Assembly: GCA_038363925.1 (NCBI GenBank)
Contig: JAQQWL010000010.1
Span: 186,001-250,000 of the forward strand
From: Apiospora phragmitis
Lineage: Eukaryota; Ascomycota; Sordariomycetes; Amphisphaeriales; Apiosporaceae
Length of the DNA stretch: 64,000 bases
Direction of reading: 5' to 3'
The position numbers were made by a program, and so were the translations under genes. The notes below the pieces were generated by a model. The model saw only the letters and a program-made list of their open reading frames with translations. It was not told the DNA's origin and made no database searches. Below are positions 47,117 through 57,240 of this stretch, one piece after another; the first letter of the stretch is position 1; every line of letters begins with the position of its first letter.

Positions 47117-47305
47117 CGCTACACCTGCTTTTAGGTATGTACCTGAAGTTTCACATTGCTAGCGCCGACAAGCGCATCGATTGCCCCTCACCACCAAAAG
47201 GGGTACAGCACTAAAAGGGGTTGGGGCCAATCGATACGCTTGTCGGTACCGGCCAGGCGAATGCACTGAAAAACTTCAAGTATAAGGCAAAAAACAGGTG
47301 TGGCG
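47117..47305. repeat. Imperfect 190-bp fold-back inverted repeat
   Basis: Left arm 47117-47187 and right arm 47223-47305 are inverted copies separated by a 35-bp spacer. The inner parts match best (CCGACAAGCGCATCGATTG against CCGACAAGCGTATCGATTGG); outer parts share ACACCTG, TGAAGTTT and CGC blocks with small gaps. It could form a long hairpin. It lies 30 bp left of the transposon nest but is unrelated to the transposon termini. MITE-like or a hairpin locus; no coding frame. Confidence 0.7.
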
Positions 47306-48498
47306 TAAGGACCGTGCATAGCAGCTACTAACAGTAAGCCAGCTGACGGTGCTACGGTCACCCCATGTAACGGCGACCCCTAAATTTAGATAGCCCCTGA
47401 CAGCACCATATATAAATTAGTATATAAACTAGTTAGCTTTTAATTTATAATTAATTAAATAATATTATCGTCTTTCTTTTCTTTTCCTTTTTTCGATAAG
47501 CTATAAACTTAACGAGTTAGTATTATAATGCGTAATTTAAAATATTATAAATAGCTCGTTAATAAAACAAGCCGCCGAGAAGTATAATATTTTTAAAATA
47601 ATTCTAAAGGCTCGGATTTACGGCTATAAAACTATAAAATAACGGAATAAGTCCTTTTAAGCTTTAATAATAACGGAAGAGTTTTAAATCGTAACTTAGT
47701 ATTTTACGTAATATAATTTAAACTATTTATCGGCGCACGTTATTTTTCGAATATTCGCTTAACGAATTTTTTAAACTAACGGAATTAATATAATACTTAA
47801 TAAATATTAAGTTAAAAAATTTATTACTCGCTATTTATTTATCGATACTATTCTTTTTAAAAGGATAGATTTTTTAAAACTTAACGTAACTTTCGGAAAA
47901 AAAATTATCGAGTTTTTTAAGCGGCTTAATAATTCTATTTTAAAATCGATCCCTCTAGAGTTTCGGTTTAACGTTAACGAGATCGGTAACTAGCTCGGCT
48001 ATAAAATAAATATAATAATTATTAAATTTATTAAAATAAAAAAAATATTAATTATAAACTCTTTTAATTAAAAATAGGCTTTTACGGTCGAATATAATAA
48101 TCCTTTAAGCCGAGCCTTGCCTCTTTTTATTATATTTAAAAATTAATAGGTCTAGTAGTAATAATTTTTAAAGAAAGAGGACTCGCTAATAGATACTATA
48201 AAGGATTAAGTTTTTACGGTATCCCTTAAAGGTTAAACTAATAAAGAGCTAGCCCTAGTATAGTTAAATAAGGTTTTTATCCCTTATATAAAGCTTAAAA
48301 ATAAGGATTAATAACGGCTTATTATTTTAAATAGCTACGCTAGCTATATAAACGAGGACTTTATTATAACGTATTTAAAATATAAGATATAACTTTTCTT
48401 CTTTCCGGTATACTCGTCGTACCTATTATAATATATAAATCTTAATTTTTTTAATATATTAAAAAATATTTACTACCGGAAAATAATCTTATATTATA

Positions 48499-50415
48499 AG
48501 CTAGCTGACGGTGCTACGGTCACCCTATGCAACGGCGACCCCTAAATTTAGATAGCCCTTAATAGCACCACATATAAATCAGTATATAAACCAGTCAGCT
48601 TTTGATTTATAGTTAATTAAATAATACCATCGTTTTCTTTTTCTTTTCCTCTTTTTAATAGGCCGTAAACTTAACGAGTCAGTACTATAACGCGCGATTT
48701 AAGATATTATAAATAGCTTATTAATAAAATAAGCCGCCGAAAAGTATAATATGCCTAAAATAACTCTAAGGGCTCGGATTTACGGCCGCAAAACTATAAA
48801 ATAACGGAATAAATCTTTCTAAGCTTTAATAATAGCGGAAAAGTTTTAGATCGTAACTTAATACCTTGTATAATATAATTTAGGCTACTTACCGGCGTAC
48901 GTTATTTTTTAGATATTCGCTTAATAAATTTTTTAAATTAACGGGATTAATATAATCCTCGGTAAGCACTAGGTTAAAAGATTTATTACTCGCTATTTAT
49001 TTATTAGTGCTACTTTTTTTAAAAGGATAGATTTCTTAAAGCTTAACGTAACTTCCGTAAAAAAAATTATCGAGTTTTTCGAACAGTTTAATAATTTTAT
49101 TCTAAAATCGATCCTTTTAAAGTTTCGGTTTAACGTTAACGAGATCGGTAACTAGCTCGGCTATAAAACGAATATAATAATTATTAAACCTATTAAAATA
49201 AAAAGAATATTAATTATAAACTCCCTTAACCGAGAATAGGCTTCTACGGTCGAATATAATAACGCTTTAGGCCGAGCCTTGCCTCCTCTTATTATATTTA
49301 AAGGCTAATAGGTCTAATAGTAATGGTTTCCGGAGGAGGAGGACTCGCTAACGGATACTATAGAGGATTAGGTTTTTACGGCATCCCCTAAAGGCTGGAC
49401 TAATAAGGAGCTAGCTTTAGTATAGCTAAATAAGGTCTTTATTTTTTATATAAAGCTTAAAAACGAGGACTAATAACGGTTTATTATCCTGAATAGTTAC
49501 GCTAACCACGTAAATAAAGACTTTATTATAACGTATTTAAAATATAAGATATAGCTTCTCTTTTTTTTAGTATACTCGTCGCACCTATTATAACCCTTAG
49601 ATTTTAATCCTTTTAATATATTAAAAGATACTTATTATTAAAAAATAACCCTATACTATATAAAGCTTAATAATATAAATATAAATAAAAAGAACTTTTT
49701 TCGATATTACGAGCTAATTAAAAGGTTTACTTTTCGGCCGTATATAATAACTAATAGTTAAGCCGTAACTAATATATTCCTTCGTAATATTAATAAGTCT
49801 CTTAATAGCCGGAACCGGAGGATAGAAAACCAGGTAAAGGTAGGACTATTTAAGCTTCCCCTCGATATTTCCGATAAATAATTCTCCTCTATAGCGTTAT
49901 TAATACTTACAACTAACCGCTAAATTAAAAAGTTAGCGGATACATTTAATAATAATATTATTATTTTTGATAGCGCGACGCGCCGGGTTTTATTCCGAAA
50001 ACTCTAAAAAAGTTTAGATACTTTAAACGGCTAAATCGGCTAATTAAAACACGAGAAGTTAGTTTTAAAAAGTAATCTAAAAAAAAGAAGTAAAAAGAGG
50101 AAAAGAATAATACCTAACCTTAATTAAAAGTTTACGCGTATACGAGATATTATAATAATTAAAAGGGAAATAAATAGCGTTACACCGGAACCCTAAGCTA
50201 TTACTCCTTTATCGTCGGCGCCGGAAGCCGTTATAATTAAATTTAACTCTGAATTTAAGATTAAAAGTGTTATAAAAGCGTTTTAAAACTAAAATAATAT
50301 TTTTAAGATTTTATATTAATTTTTAATTAAATTATTTATATTATTATTGTGTAATATTGTTATTAGTTTTTAAGGTCGCCGTTATATGAGGTGATCGTAG
50401 CACCGTCAGCTGGCT
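48499..50415 (+). mobile_element. Fot1/Pot2-type pogo transposon, inner nested copy (1917 bp)
   Basis: Complete copy inserted at a TA (48497-48498, duplicated at 50416-50417) of the outer element. Terminal inverted repeats at about 48499-48542 and 50372-50415. It carries C-to-T and G-to-A changes everywhere but little length change: it is exactly as long as the copy at 53153-55069. The transposase frame on the plus strand is still traceable through its stop codons (see 49105-49665). RIP acts on repeats in the sexual cycle, so the insertion preceded at least one RIP episode. Confidence 0.88.
49105..49665 (+). pseudogene. RIP-killed pogo-type transposase, DDE core
   Basis: In this single frame the DDE_1 transposase core reads through about 187 codons interrupted only by TAG/TAA, each explicable as a mutated CAG/CAA or TGG. 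First catalytic block: FNVNEIG at 49129, where family members have N-M-D-E, so the Asp codon GAC has become AAC. Then GYKTNIIIIKP and GRALPPLIIFKG. Second block: LIILNSY at about 49480, where members have LILDGH: Asp to Asn (49492), Gly to Ser and His to Tyr, all RIP-type transitions. Third: SSHLL*PLD, matching TSHxLQPLD with CAA turned into TAA. Two catalytic aspartates are lost, so the enzyme is dead. The N-terminal DNA-binding part cannot be read confidently. Confidence 0.8.
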
Positions 50416-51145
50416 TATAGGGTTTAATAATATAAATATAAGTAAAAAAAACTTTTTTTAATATTACGAGCTAATTAAAAAGTTTATTTTTTAACCGTAT
50501 ATAATAATTAGCGGCTAGGCCGTAATTAGTATATTCCTTCGCGATATTACTAAGCCTCTTAATAACCGGAACCGGAGGATAAAAAACTAGGTAAAAATAG
50601 AACTATTTAAGCCTCCCTTTAACGTTTTTAATAAATAATTCTCCTTTATAACGTTATTAATACTTATGATTTAATTACTAAATTAAAAAGTTAGCGGATA
50701 CGCTTAATAGTAATAATATTATTTTTAATAGCGCGACGCGCCGGGTTTTATTTTAAAAGTTCTAAAAAAGTCTAAATATTTTAAACGGCTAGATCGGCTA
50801 ATTAAAATACGAGAAGTTAATTTTAAAAAGTAATTTAAAAAAAAGAAGTAAAAAGAGGAAAAGAGTAATGCCTAACCTTAATTAGAAGTTTACGCGTATA
50901 CGAGATGCTATAGTAATTAAAAGGGAAATAAATAGCGTTATATCAAAACCTTAAGCTGTTACTCTTTTATCGTCGGCGCTAGAAGCCGTTATAATTAAAT
51001 CTAACTTTAAATTTAAGATTAAAACGGTATTTTTAAGATTTTATATTAATTTTTAATTAAATTATTCGTATTATTATTATGTAATATTATTATTAGTTTT
51101 TAAGGTCGCCGTTACATGAGGTAACCGTAGCACCGTTAGCTGGCT

Positions 51146-51502
51146 TACATAATAGTCGGTTTAAGCAAATTTTACATAGTCGGTGTATCACTTTCTCCTT
51201 AAAACCCCCTATCTGTGAAATCGACTGCCAAAATAGAAAATACAGGGTCCAGGCGGAGTATTACTCGGGTATATGTTAATTAGGGAATGCGCTTTTCCCC
51301 TCTCAGCTGCTATTTCTTCTTGCCGCCTTTTCATCAGCACAGATTAGGTCATCTCAACTGAAACAAAAGTCTCGCCATGAGCAGGTTCGAGGGGCATCAT
51401 TACGCAACGCAATGTCGTTGATGGCACCTATTTGCTTGCAAATAAAACAGTTGCATCCTCTACCTGAGAAAAAAGTTTGGGATTCGGTTCAAATGTCTCG
51501 AA
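51146..51502. other. Short unique segment between transposon and F-box pseudogene
   Basis: About 350 bp of normal base composition with an AG-rich stretch near 51360. Probably the old promoter of the F-box gene at 51503. Confidence 0.4.
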
Positions 51503-53066
51503 ATGACTGGGCTACCTCAAGAAATCTGTGACGAGATCGGCTCGTTGCTGCGGGGTCCAGCCTTTGACCGGCCAGCGCTGGCTACCATCTCACATTCCTG
51601 GCAGCAGGCCATTGAGCGCCAAACATTTCAAAAAATTCAGCTAAAAAACACCGAACTCGACCGCTTCCAAGATATTGTACAGGGTCACCGCCGTGGTTAG
51701 ATGAATACTCTCGAATATCTTATCATACTACCGGCGTACCGCGACGAGGATAATTTCCATTTTGAGCGCGAGAACGATCGTCTAGCCAATGACGAAGCAT
51801 TTACGGATGCTATACACCACCACCTCTTCCGCATTTTGGGGACTTGGGTAGTCGCCAAAGATGGCTACATGGAGCTCCGCCTCCGGGATGTTTACTCGAG
51901 TGCGGACTACCCCTTTATCCGTACCTCGGCCCCGCGGGACAAGACTACGAAACCTATGTGGCCATTTACTATGCGGTAATGCGACGATGGTAATGGCAGC
52001 AGGGTTGAGCTTTGGAATTGGAGGTACCAACTCTCATACCTCCGGCTCTTGCGCCCCTCTGAGCTTCCCCTGGTAACTGTGGTTGACACTCTCAACACGT
52101 GGCCTACCTTGACACGAAACATGTGCGATCACGTTCCCATCGACATGGCGGCCAAGCTGCCAAATCTGCGAGACGCCCGTTGGAAAATGAATGCCTGGGA
52201 GATCCGGTACATCGAGTTTCGCCGGGCGCATCGCCGTGACCTGGCCGAAGCGGTCGCCCAAGTTCTTCCGCAACCGTGCGCCTTGCAATCGCTGACCATG
52301 AGCATGAAGTCCCCCCGGTCGTTCTGGGCTCCGCACACATCGGCGGAAAACCTGAATCCGGCTGGATCCAACTTCGACATCCTGAGCGACGCGATTCGCA
52401 CGACCACCTCGGGAATCAGCACGCTGAGGGAGCTTCATGTGTATGGCGTGATGGAACGCTCTTTATTCTGGCCTGGAGCGGCGCGTGCCGCGAGGGAGTC
52501 TTATGGGCAGAATCTGGAACACGTGAGATTTGTGTTCGATGCCAGACGGCCCTCGGGGGGACTCTATTTTCGGGACAGCCGCCTTCTCGCAAGCGATGTT
52601 TGTCGACTGGGATCAACCCTGTGTAGTGGTGCCCAGGGACGAGTGTCTCGTGCCGTTGATGGAGAGATTCGGGCGGGCATGCTTGCAAATGCCCAAGCTG
52701 AAATCGGCGGAACTTTCCGCGATCATCCCTGCGGCTCTGGCCAAAGATGGGTTTGGGTATGCGCACACGAGAAGTACGTGGGGGGTTTGGTATTTCAGTC
52801 CTGGTGATCTGCCGTCTGCACGTGCGCGTGCGGTCATGGATCCGGCCTTTTCCGTGGACGTGCAAGCGAGACGCCTGTTCTGCGATGTCAGAGACTTGCG
52901 CCCACCTATTCGTTTGCAAAACCTCTTCCAAGGCATTGGGCGTGAAGTACATGGCATACAACTTGTGGAGAAGTTTCTGGACAGTTGGGGTACTGTGAGA
53001 AGAGACCAAGTCCTACGGGAACACGAAGAAGGGACGCACAAATTTTACCCTGTGGATGATTTTTAG
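51503..53066 (+). pseudogene. F-box family gene, inactivated by two nonsense codons and an indel
   Basis: Frame from ATG 51503: LPQEICDEIGSLL and an F-box-like helix with HSWQQAIERQTFQKIQL, the arrangement of a large fungal F-box family. TAG at 51698-51700 and TAA at 51977-51979 interrupt the same frame; both fit RIP-type transitions (TGG to TAG; CAA or CAG to TAA). The frame then continues (ELWNWRYQLSYLRLL, HVPIDMAAKLPNLRDARWKM, ISTLRELHVYG). It shifts at the G6 run 52553-52558 into the last part (AMFVDWDQPCVVVPRDECL, MPKLKSAELSA, GVWYFSPGDLP), ending TAG 53066. Removing one G gives 521 codons exactly. Substrate-recognition or LRR-like function would be expected for an intact relative. It sits between two RIP-mutated transposons. 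Confidence 0.7.
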
Positions 53067-53152
53067 TTTATATCCAAGTTTCTTGTTCCTCCTCCAGACT
53101 TTTACGCGCTCCTTTAACAGCAATGTTTGGGTATACTAATCTTCTAATAATA

Positions 53153-55069
53153 AGCCAGCTGACGGTGCTACGGTCACCCCATGTAACGGCGACCCCAAAA
53201 ATTAATAATAATATTATATAATAATAATATGAATAATTTAATTAAAAATTAATATAAAATCTTAAAAACACTGTTTCAATCCCGAAACGCTTTTATAACA
53301 CTTTTAATCTTAGATTTAGAGTTAGATTTAATTATAACGGCTTCCGGCGCCGACGATAAAGGAGTAATAGCCTGGGGTTCCGATATAACGCTATTTATTT
53401 CCTTTTTAATTGTTATAGTATCTCGTATATGTGTAAATCTCTAGTTAAGGTTAAGTATTACTCTTTTCTTTTTTTTACCTCTTTTTTTTTAAATTACTTT
53501 TTAAAACTGATTTCTCGTGCTCTAGTTAGCCGATCTAGTTATTTAAAATATTTAAACTTTTTTAAAGCTTTCGGAATAAAACCCGGCGCGTCGCGCTATT
53601 AAAAATAGTATTATTATTACTAAGCGTATCCGTTAACTTTTTAATTAAGCGGCTAATTATAAATATTAATAACGCTATAAAAGAGAATTATTTATTAAAA
53701 ACGTCGGGGGGAGGCTTAAATAGTTCTGTTTTTATTTAGTTTTTTATTTTCCGGTTCCGGCTATTAAAAGGCTTATTAATATTACGAGGGAATATATTAA
53801 TTATAGCTTAACCGTTAATTATTATATACGGTTAAAAGTAAACCTTTTAATTAATTCGTAATATTAAAAAAAGTTTTTTTTATTTATATTTATATTATTA
53901 AACTTTATATAATATAAAATTATTTTTCGGTAATAAATATTTTTTAATATATTAAAAGGATTGAGATTTAAAGGTTATAATAAATATAACAAGTGTACTA
54001 AAAAAAAAAGAAGTTATATCTTATACTTTAAGTACGTTATAATAAAATTCTCGCTTACGTAGCTAGCGTAGCTATTTAAAATAATAAACCGCTATTAATC
54101 CTCGTTTTAAAGCTTTATATAAAAAATAAAGACCTTATTTAATTATATTAAAGCTAGCTCCTTATTAGTTTAACTTTTAAGGGATACCGTAAAAACCTAA
54201 TCCTCTATAGTATCCGTTAGCGAGTCCTCCTCCTCCGGAAATTATTACTACTGGACTTATTAACTTTTAAATATAATAAATGGAGGTAAAGCTCGGCTTA
54301 AAGCGTTATTATATTCGATTATAAAAACCTATTCTTAATTAAAAGAATCTATAATTAATATTTTCTTTATTTTAATAAATTTAATAATTATTATATTCGT
54401 TTTATAGCCGAGCTAGTTACTGATCTTATCGATATTAAACCGAAACTCTAAAGGGATCGATTTTAGAATAGGATTGTTAAGCCGTTTAAAAAATTCGATA
54501 ATTTTCTTTACGAAAGTTACGTTAAGCCTTAAAAAATCTATCCTTTTAGAAAAAATAGTATCGATAAATAAATAGCGAGTAATAAATCTTTTAATTTAAT
54601 ATTTACCGAGTATTATATTAATTTTATTAATTTAAAAAATGTGTTAAATAAATATCTAAAAAATAACGTACGCTAATAAACAGCTTAAATTATATTACGT
54701 AAGGTATTAAGTTACGATCTAAAACTCTTCCGCTATTATTAAAGCTTAGAAAGACTTATTTCGTTATTTTATAGTTTTACGGCCGTAAATCCGAGCCTTT
54801 AGAATTATTTTAAAAATATTATACTTTTCGGCGGCTTATTTTATTAACGAGCTATTTATAACATTTTAAATCGCGCGTTATAATATTAACTCGTTAAGTT
54901 TACGGCTTATTAAAAAGAGGAAAAGAAAAGGAAAAAGATAGTATTATTTAATTAACTATAAATTAAAAGCTGACTAATTTATATACTAATTTATATATGG
55001 TGCTATCGGGGGCTATCTAAATTTAGGGGTCGCCGTTGCATGGGGTGACCGTAGCACCGTCAGCTGGCT
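53153..55069 (-). mobile_element. Fot1/Pot2-type pogo transposon, third copy in opposite orientation (1917 bp)
   Basis: Terminal inverted repeats (about 53153-53196 and 55026-55069) match the other two copies. TA flanks it at 53151-53152 and 55070-55071. Its left end begins with the sequence that ends the inner copy at 50415, so it is inverted relative to that copy. Same length, 1917 bp. AT-rich and RIP-mutated; complements of the same transposase blocks are visible (for example the GATC-ATCGATATTAAACC region near 54430, complement of the first catalytic block). Not active. Confidence 0.88.
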
Positions 55070-55296
55070 TATAGAGTAAATATGGAAACGGCCGCTACGA
55101 CAATCGTAACCGGAAGCGCAGGACTTAGGGGGCTGGGCAGAGGCACCTTGTTCAATTCAGATACCTCAAACCTGTGTTCGATGTCAATAAAACGTGTTGT
55201 ATAGATATCGCATGGTTCCTAGTGAACTACATGCACCACCCTCGTTAGCTACAAGCAACATGCGTTGAAAACTTCCGTCGCGGCTCAGCAATTAAC

Positions 55297-56885
55297 TTAT
55301 ACCGCTGACTGCCCGCCTGCCGACTTCAGCGCGGACAATTGTCTCTCGTGGTACACCTTCAGCTGTACAACCTTGGCTGACCAATAACGAAAGGCCGTCA
55401 CGGGCTTTCGACGTTCGCCCTTGAGATATGTCTCGCACTTCCTCAAGTCGGCGTGAAGTCTGATATATACGAGCACAGAATCCATACCAGCGTTATAGTG
55501 AAGAGTGACAGCATGCACCGCCGCCGCTTGCTTCCAGCCCCCCTTTCCGGGCTTCCATGGGTCATAATGCAGAGCCCCATTTAGCACACTAAAGCACAAG
55601 CCTTCCTCGACGGTATCTCGGAACCTCCAGTGATGATGGTGCCGTACGCCATCCAGGTGACGACTACCGTTGGACCAGAACCACCAGAGCACGTACCAGA
55701 GCCACCGGCTCCTATCCTCGGCGGCCACCGTGTAGCGGGAAGGGCGGATCGCGGCCTTGACGCCTTGCTCCAGCAGCCAGATGAGAAGGGCCTCTTTCCG
55801 CCGGTGCTTCGACGTCCCGCAAGCGGCATCGTCGCACCACGTGATCCCGTGGGCAACGTCGGTGCGGGTCTCCGCCGACGGTTCCAACTGGGCCAGCCAG
55901 CGCGAATCGCACGGTTTTGTGACAGACTTAGGTATGGGTCTAGACAACCTTAGGCGTATGCAGAGAGCATCTCCGAGCTTGGCGTCTTCGTACACCACGG
56001 TGAACACCGCTTCGCAGACTGGGCATCCCCATGGCTTCCCCCAACAGTCCAACAACGGTCTTTCGAACCGAAGAGACTGTGCCCAAGCCCTGCTACTTGG
56101 ATAATAAGAATGTCTAATAGTGTGTAGTAAATAGGTCCGCAGAGTTGTGTTGTTCATTTGGTAGTGTGGACAAGCAATTTCCTTTGACTGACCCAGCCAT
56201 TCTTGGAGAGATGCCAGCTGCTTGTTTTGGCTGTCTGGGTCGTGGAGGAGATTTGCCAATGGAATTTCTCTGTAAATAGCCTCGAGAGAGGGATCGAAAG
56301 AGGTACTGCATTCCTCGCAGCTATATTTGTCCAACCGCGATTTTGGACTGGCTTTGTATTCCTGCCAGGTCATGGTCTTATGGGCGCATATACGAACTTG
56401 GCCTGTCCACCCAGCGCACAGGCTGTCTCGGAGCAGAAGACCGGCAATCTGCGACGCGCGTCGGTTTTCCCAGTCGTGGATGTTCCAGCAGAGACTGTGC
56501 GGCGCCATTTCCCACTCTTCTTGGCGTCGAGTCACCATGAGATAGGGTGTGCTGCGGTGCGTGGTTTTGATCTCCCCACTCCGGGGCCATGGTGGCATGT
56601 ACTCATCTGGAGGATTGAAGAGGCCATTGCAAGTCTTCACGTCCTCTCTTATGCTCCGAGAAGGACCATATCGTATGGCCCGGAGATAGAAGTACTGGCT
56701 CAACGGGTCTTCCTTGATGGGCACTGGCCGGCAGTCTCAGGTAAAATTGCCGGCGGCAATCGTCATCGTAGCTTAGCCTCCTGAAGGTACGACATTGTCC
56801 GGACTAGGCAGTAGTATGCCTCGATCGGAAGATGCTTGAGAATCGGGAGCAAAATCTCGTCCGGGAGAGTCTGTAGTGCAAACAT
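55297..56885 (-). pseudogene. F-box family gene, inactivated by one nonsense codon and an indel
   Basis: ATG at 56885 opens MFALQTLPDEILLPILKHLP, an F-box start, then EAYYCLVRTMSYLQEAKLR and TGA at 56765-56763. The TGA stands between CGA codons and is best read as CGA mutated to TGA, a RIP or methyl-C transition. The frame resumes RLPPAILPE, then shifts at the GGG/CCC run 56719-56721 (one base missing) into a long frame to the stop at 55297. With that base the total is 530 codons exactly. The long part has YFYLRAIRYGPSRS, many Trp/Cys residues and paired CPHY, CPVC, CEEC motifs. It has no recognised enzyme domain; an F-box adaptor with a ligand-binding C-terminus is likely. It lies 230 bp from the third transposon. 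Confidence 0.65.
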
Positions 56886-57240
56886 TGTAATGCCACTATG
56901 GTCGGAAGCGCGATATGTTGGCAGTAGCTAGGAAGTCCAATACTTGATACATTGTGGGATGCAAGGTTAGATAAAAACAATACGAAAATGATTCACGTAA
57001 AAATCTTTCCCGAAGGGAAGTTTTCACTAATATACTTTAATTTTATTTCCAATTACGATGTCCTCTGACCCCGGGTACGCCGAAAGTATGAACTTGCCCC
57101 CCTATCATAATTTACCTTTGCGATCGATAACCAACGCCCCAGGTGCGTATGTTTGAAGGACATGGCAGCTAAACTCGAGTATTCTATGAAATGCTCTTCA
57201 CCGCGAGGGAGAAAGTGGTGGCATGACATCAGAAGATCGC
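56886..57240. other. Intergenic region
   Basis: About 355 bp between the F-box pseudogene and the rhamnosidase 3' end, moderately AT-rich; nothing recognised. Confidence 0.4.

Larger units (their letters stand above)
47337..51145 (+). mobile_element. Fot1/Pot2-type pogo transposon, outer copy split by a second copy
   Basis: Outer copy occupies 47337-48498 and 50418-51145 (about 1.89 kb without the insertion). Its ends are inverted repeats of about 44 bp: the left begins AGCCAGCTGACGGTGCTACG and the right is its complement with a few transitions. TA dinucleotides flank it at 47335-47336 and 51146-51147, as expected for Tc1/mariner-superfamily insertion. The sequence is strongly AT-rich with TpA excess. 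The interruption at a TA near 48497 is exact: the sequence on either side reads continuously when compared with the inner copy around 49660. Size, terminal repeat length and the ATGTAACGGCGACC block near the tip match the Fot1/Pot2 group. Heavily RIP-mutated, surely inactive. Confidence 0.85.

Noticed and set aside
47337..55069. CRISPR-like or centromeric interpretation of the AT-rich repeats
   Set aside because: Terminal inverted repeats, TA target sites, a 1917-bp unit and a readable transposase core explain the structure as RIP-mutated transposons.
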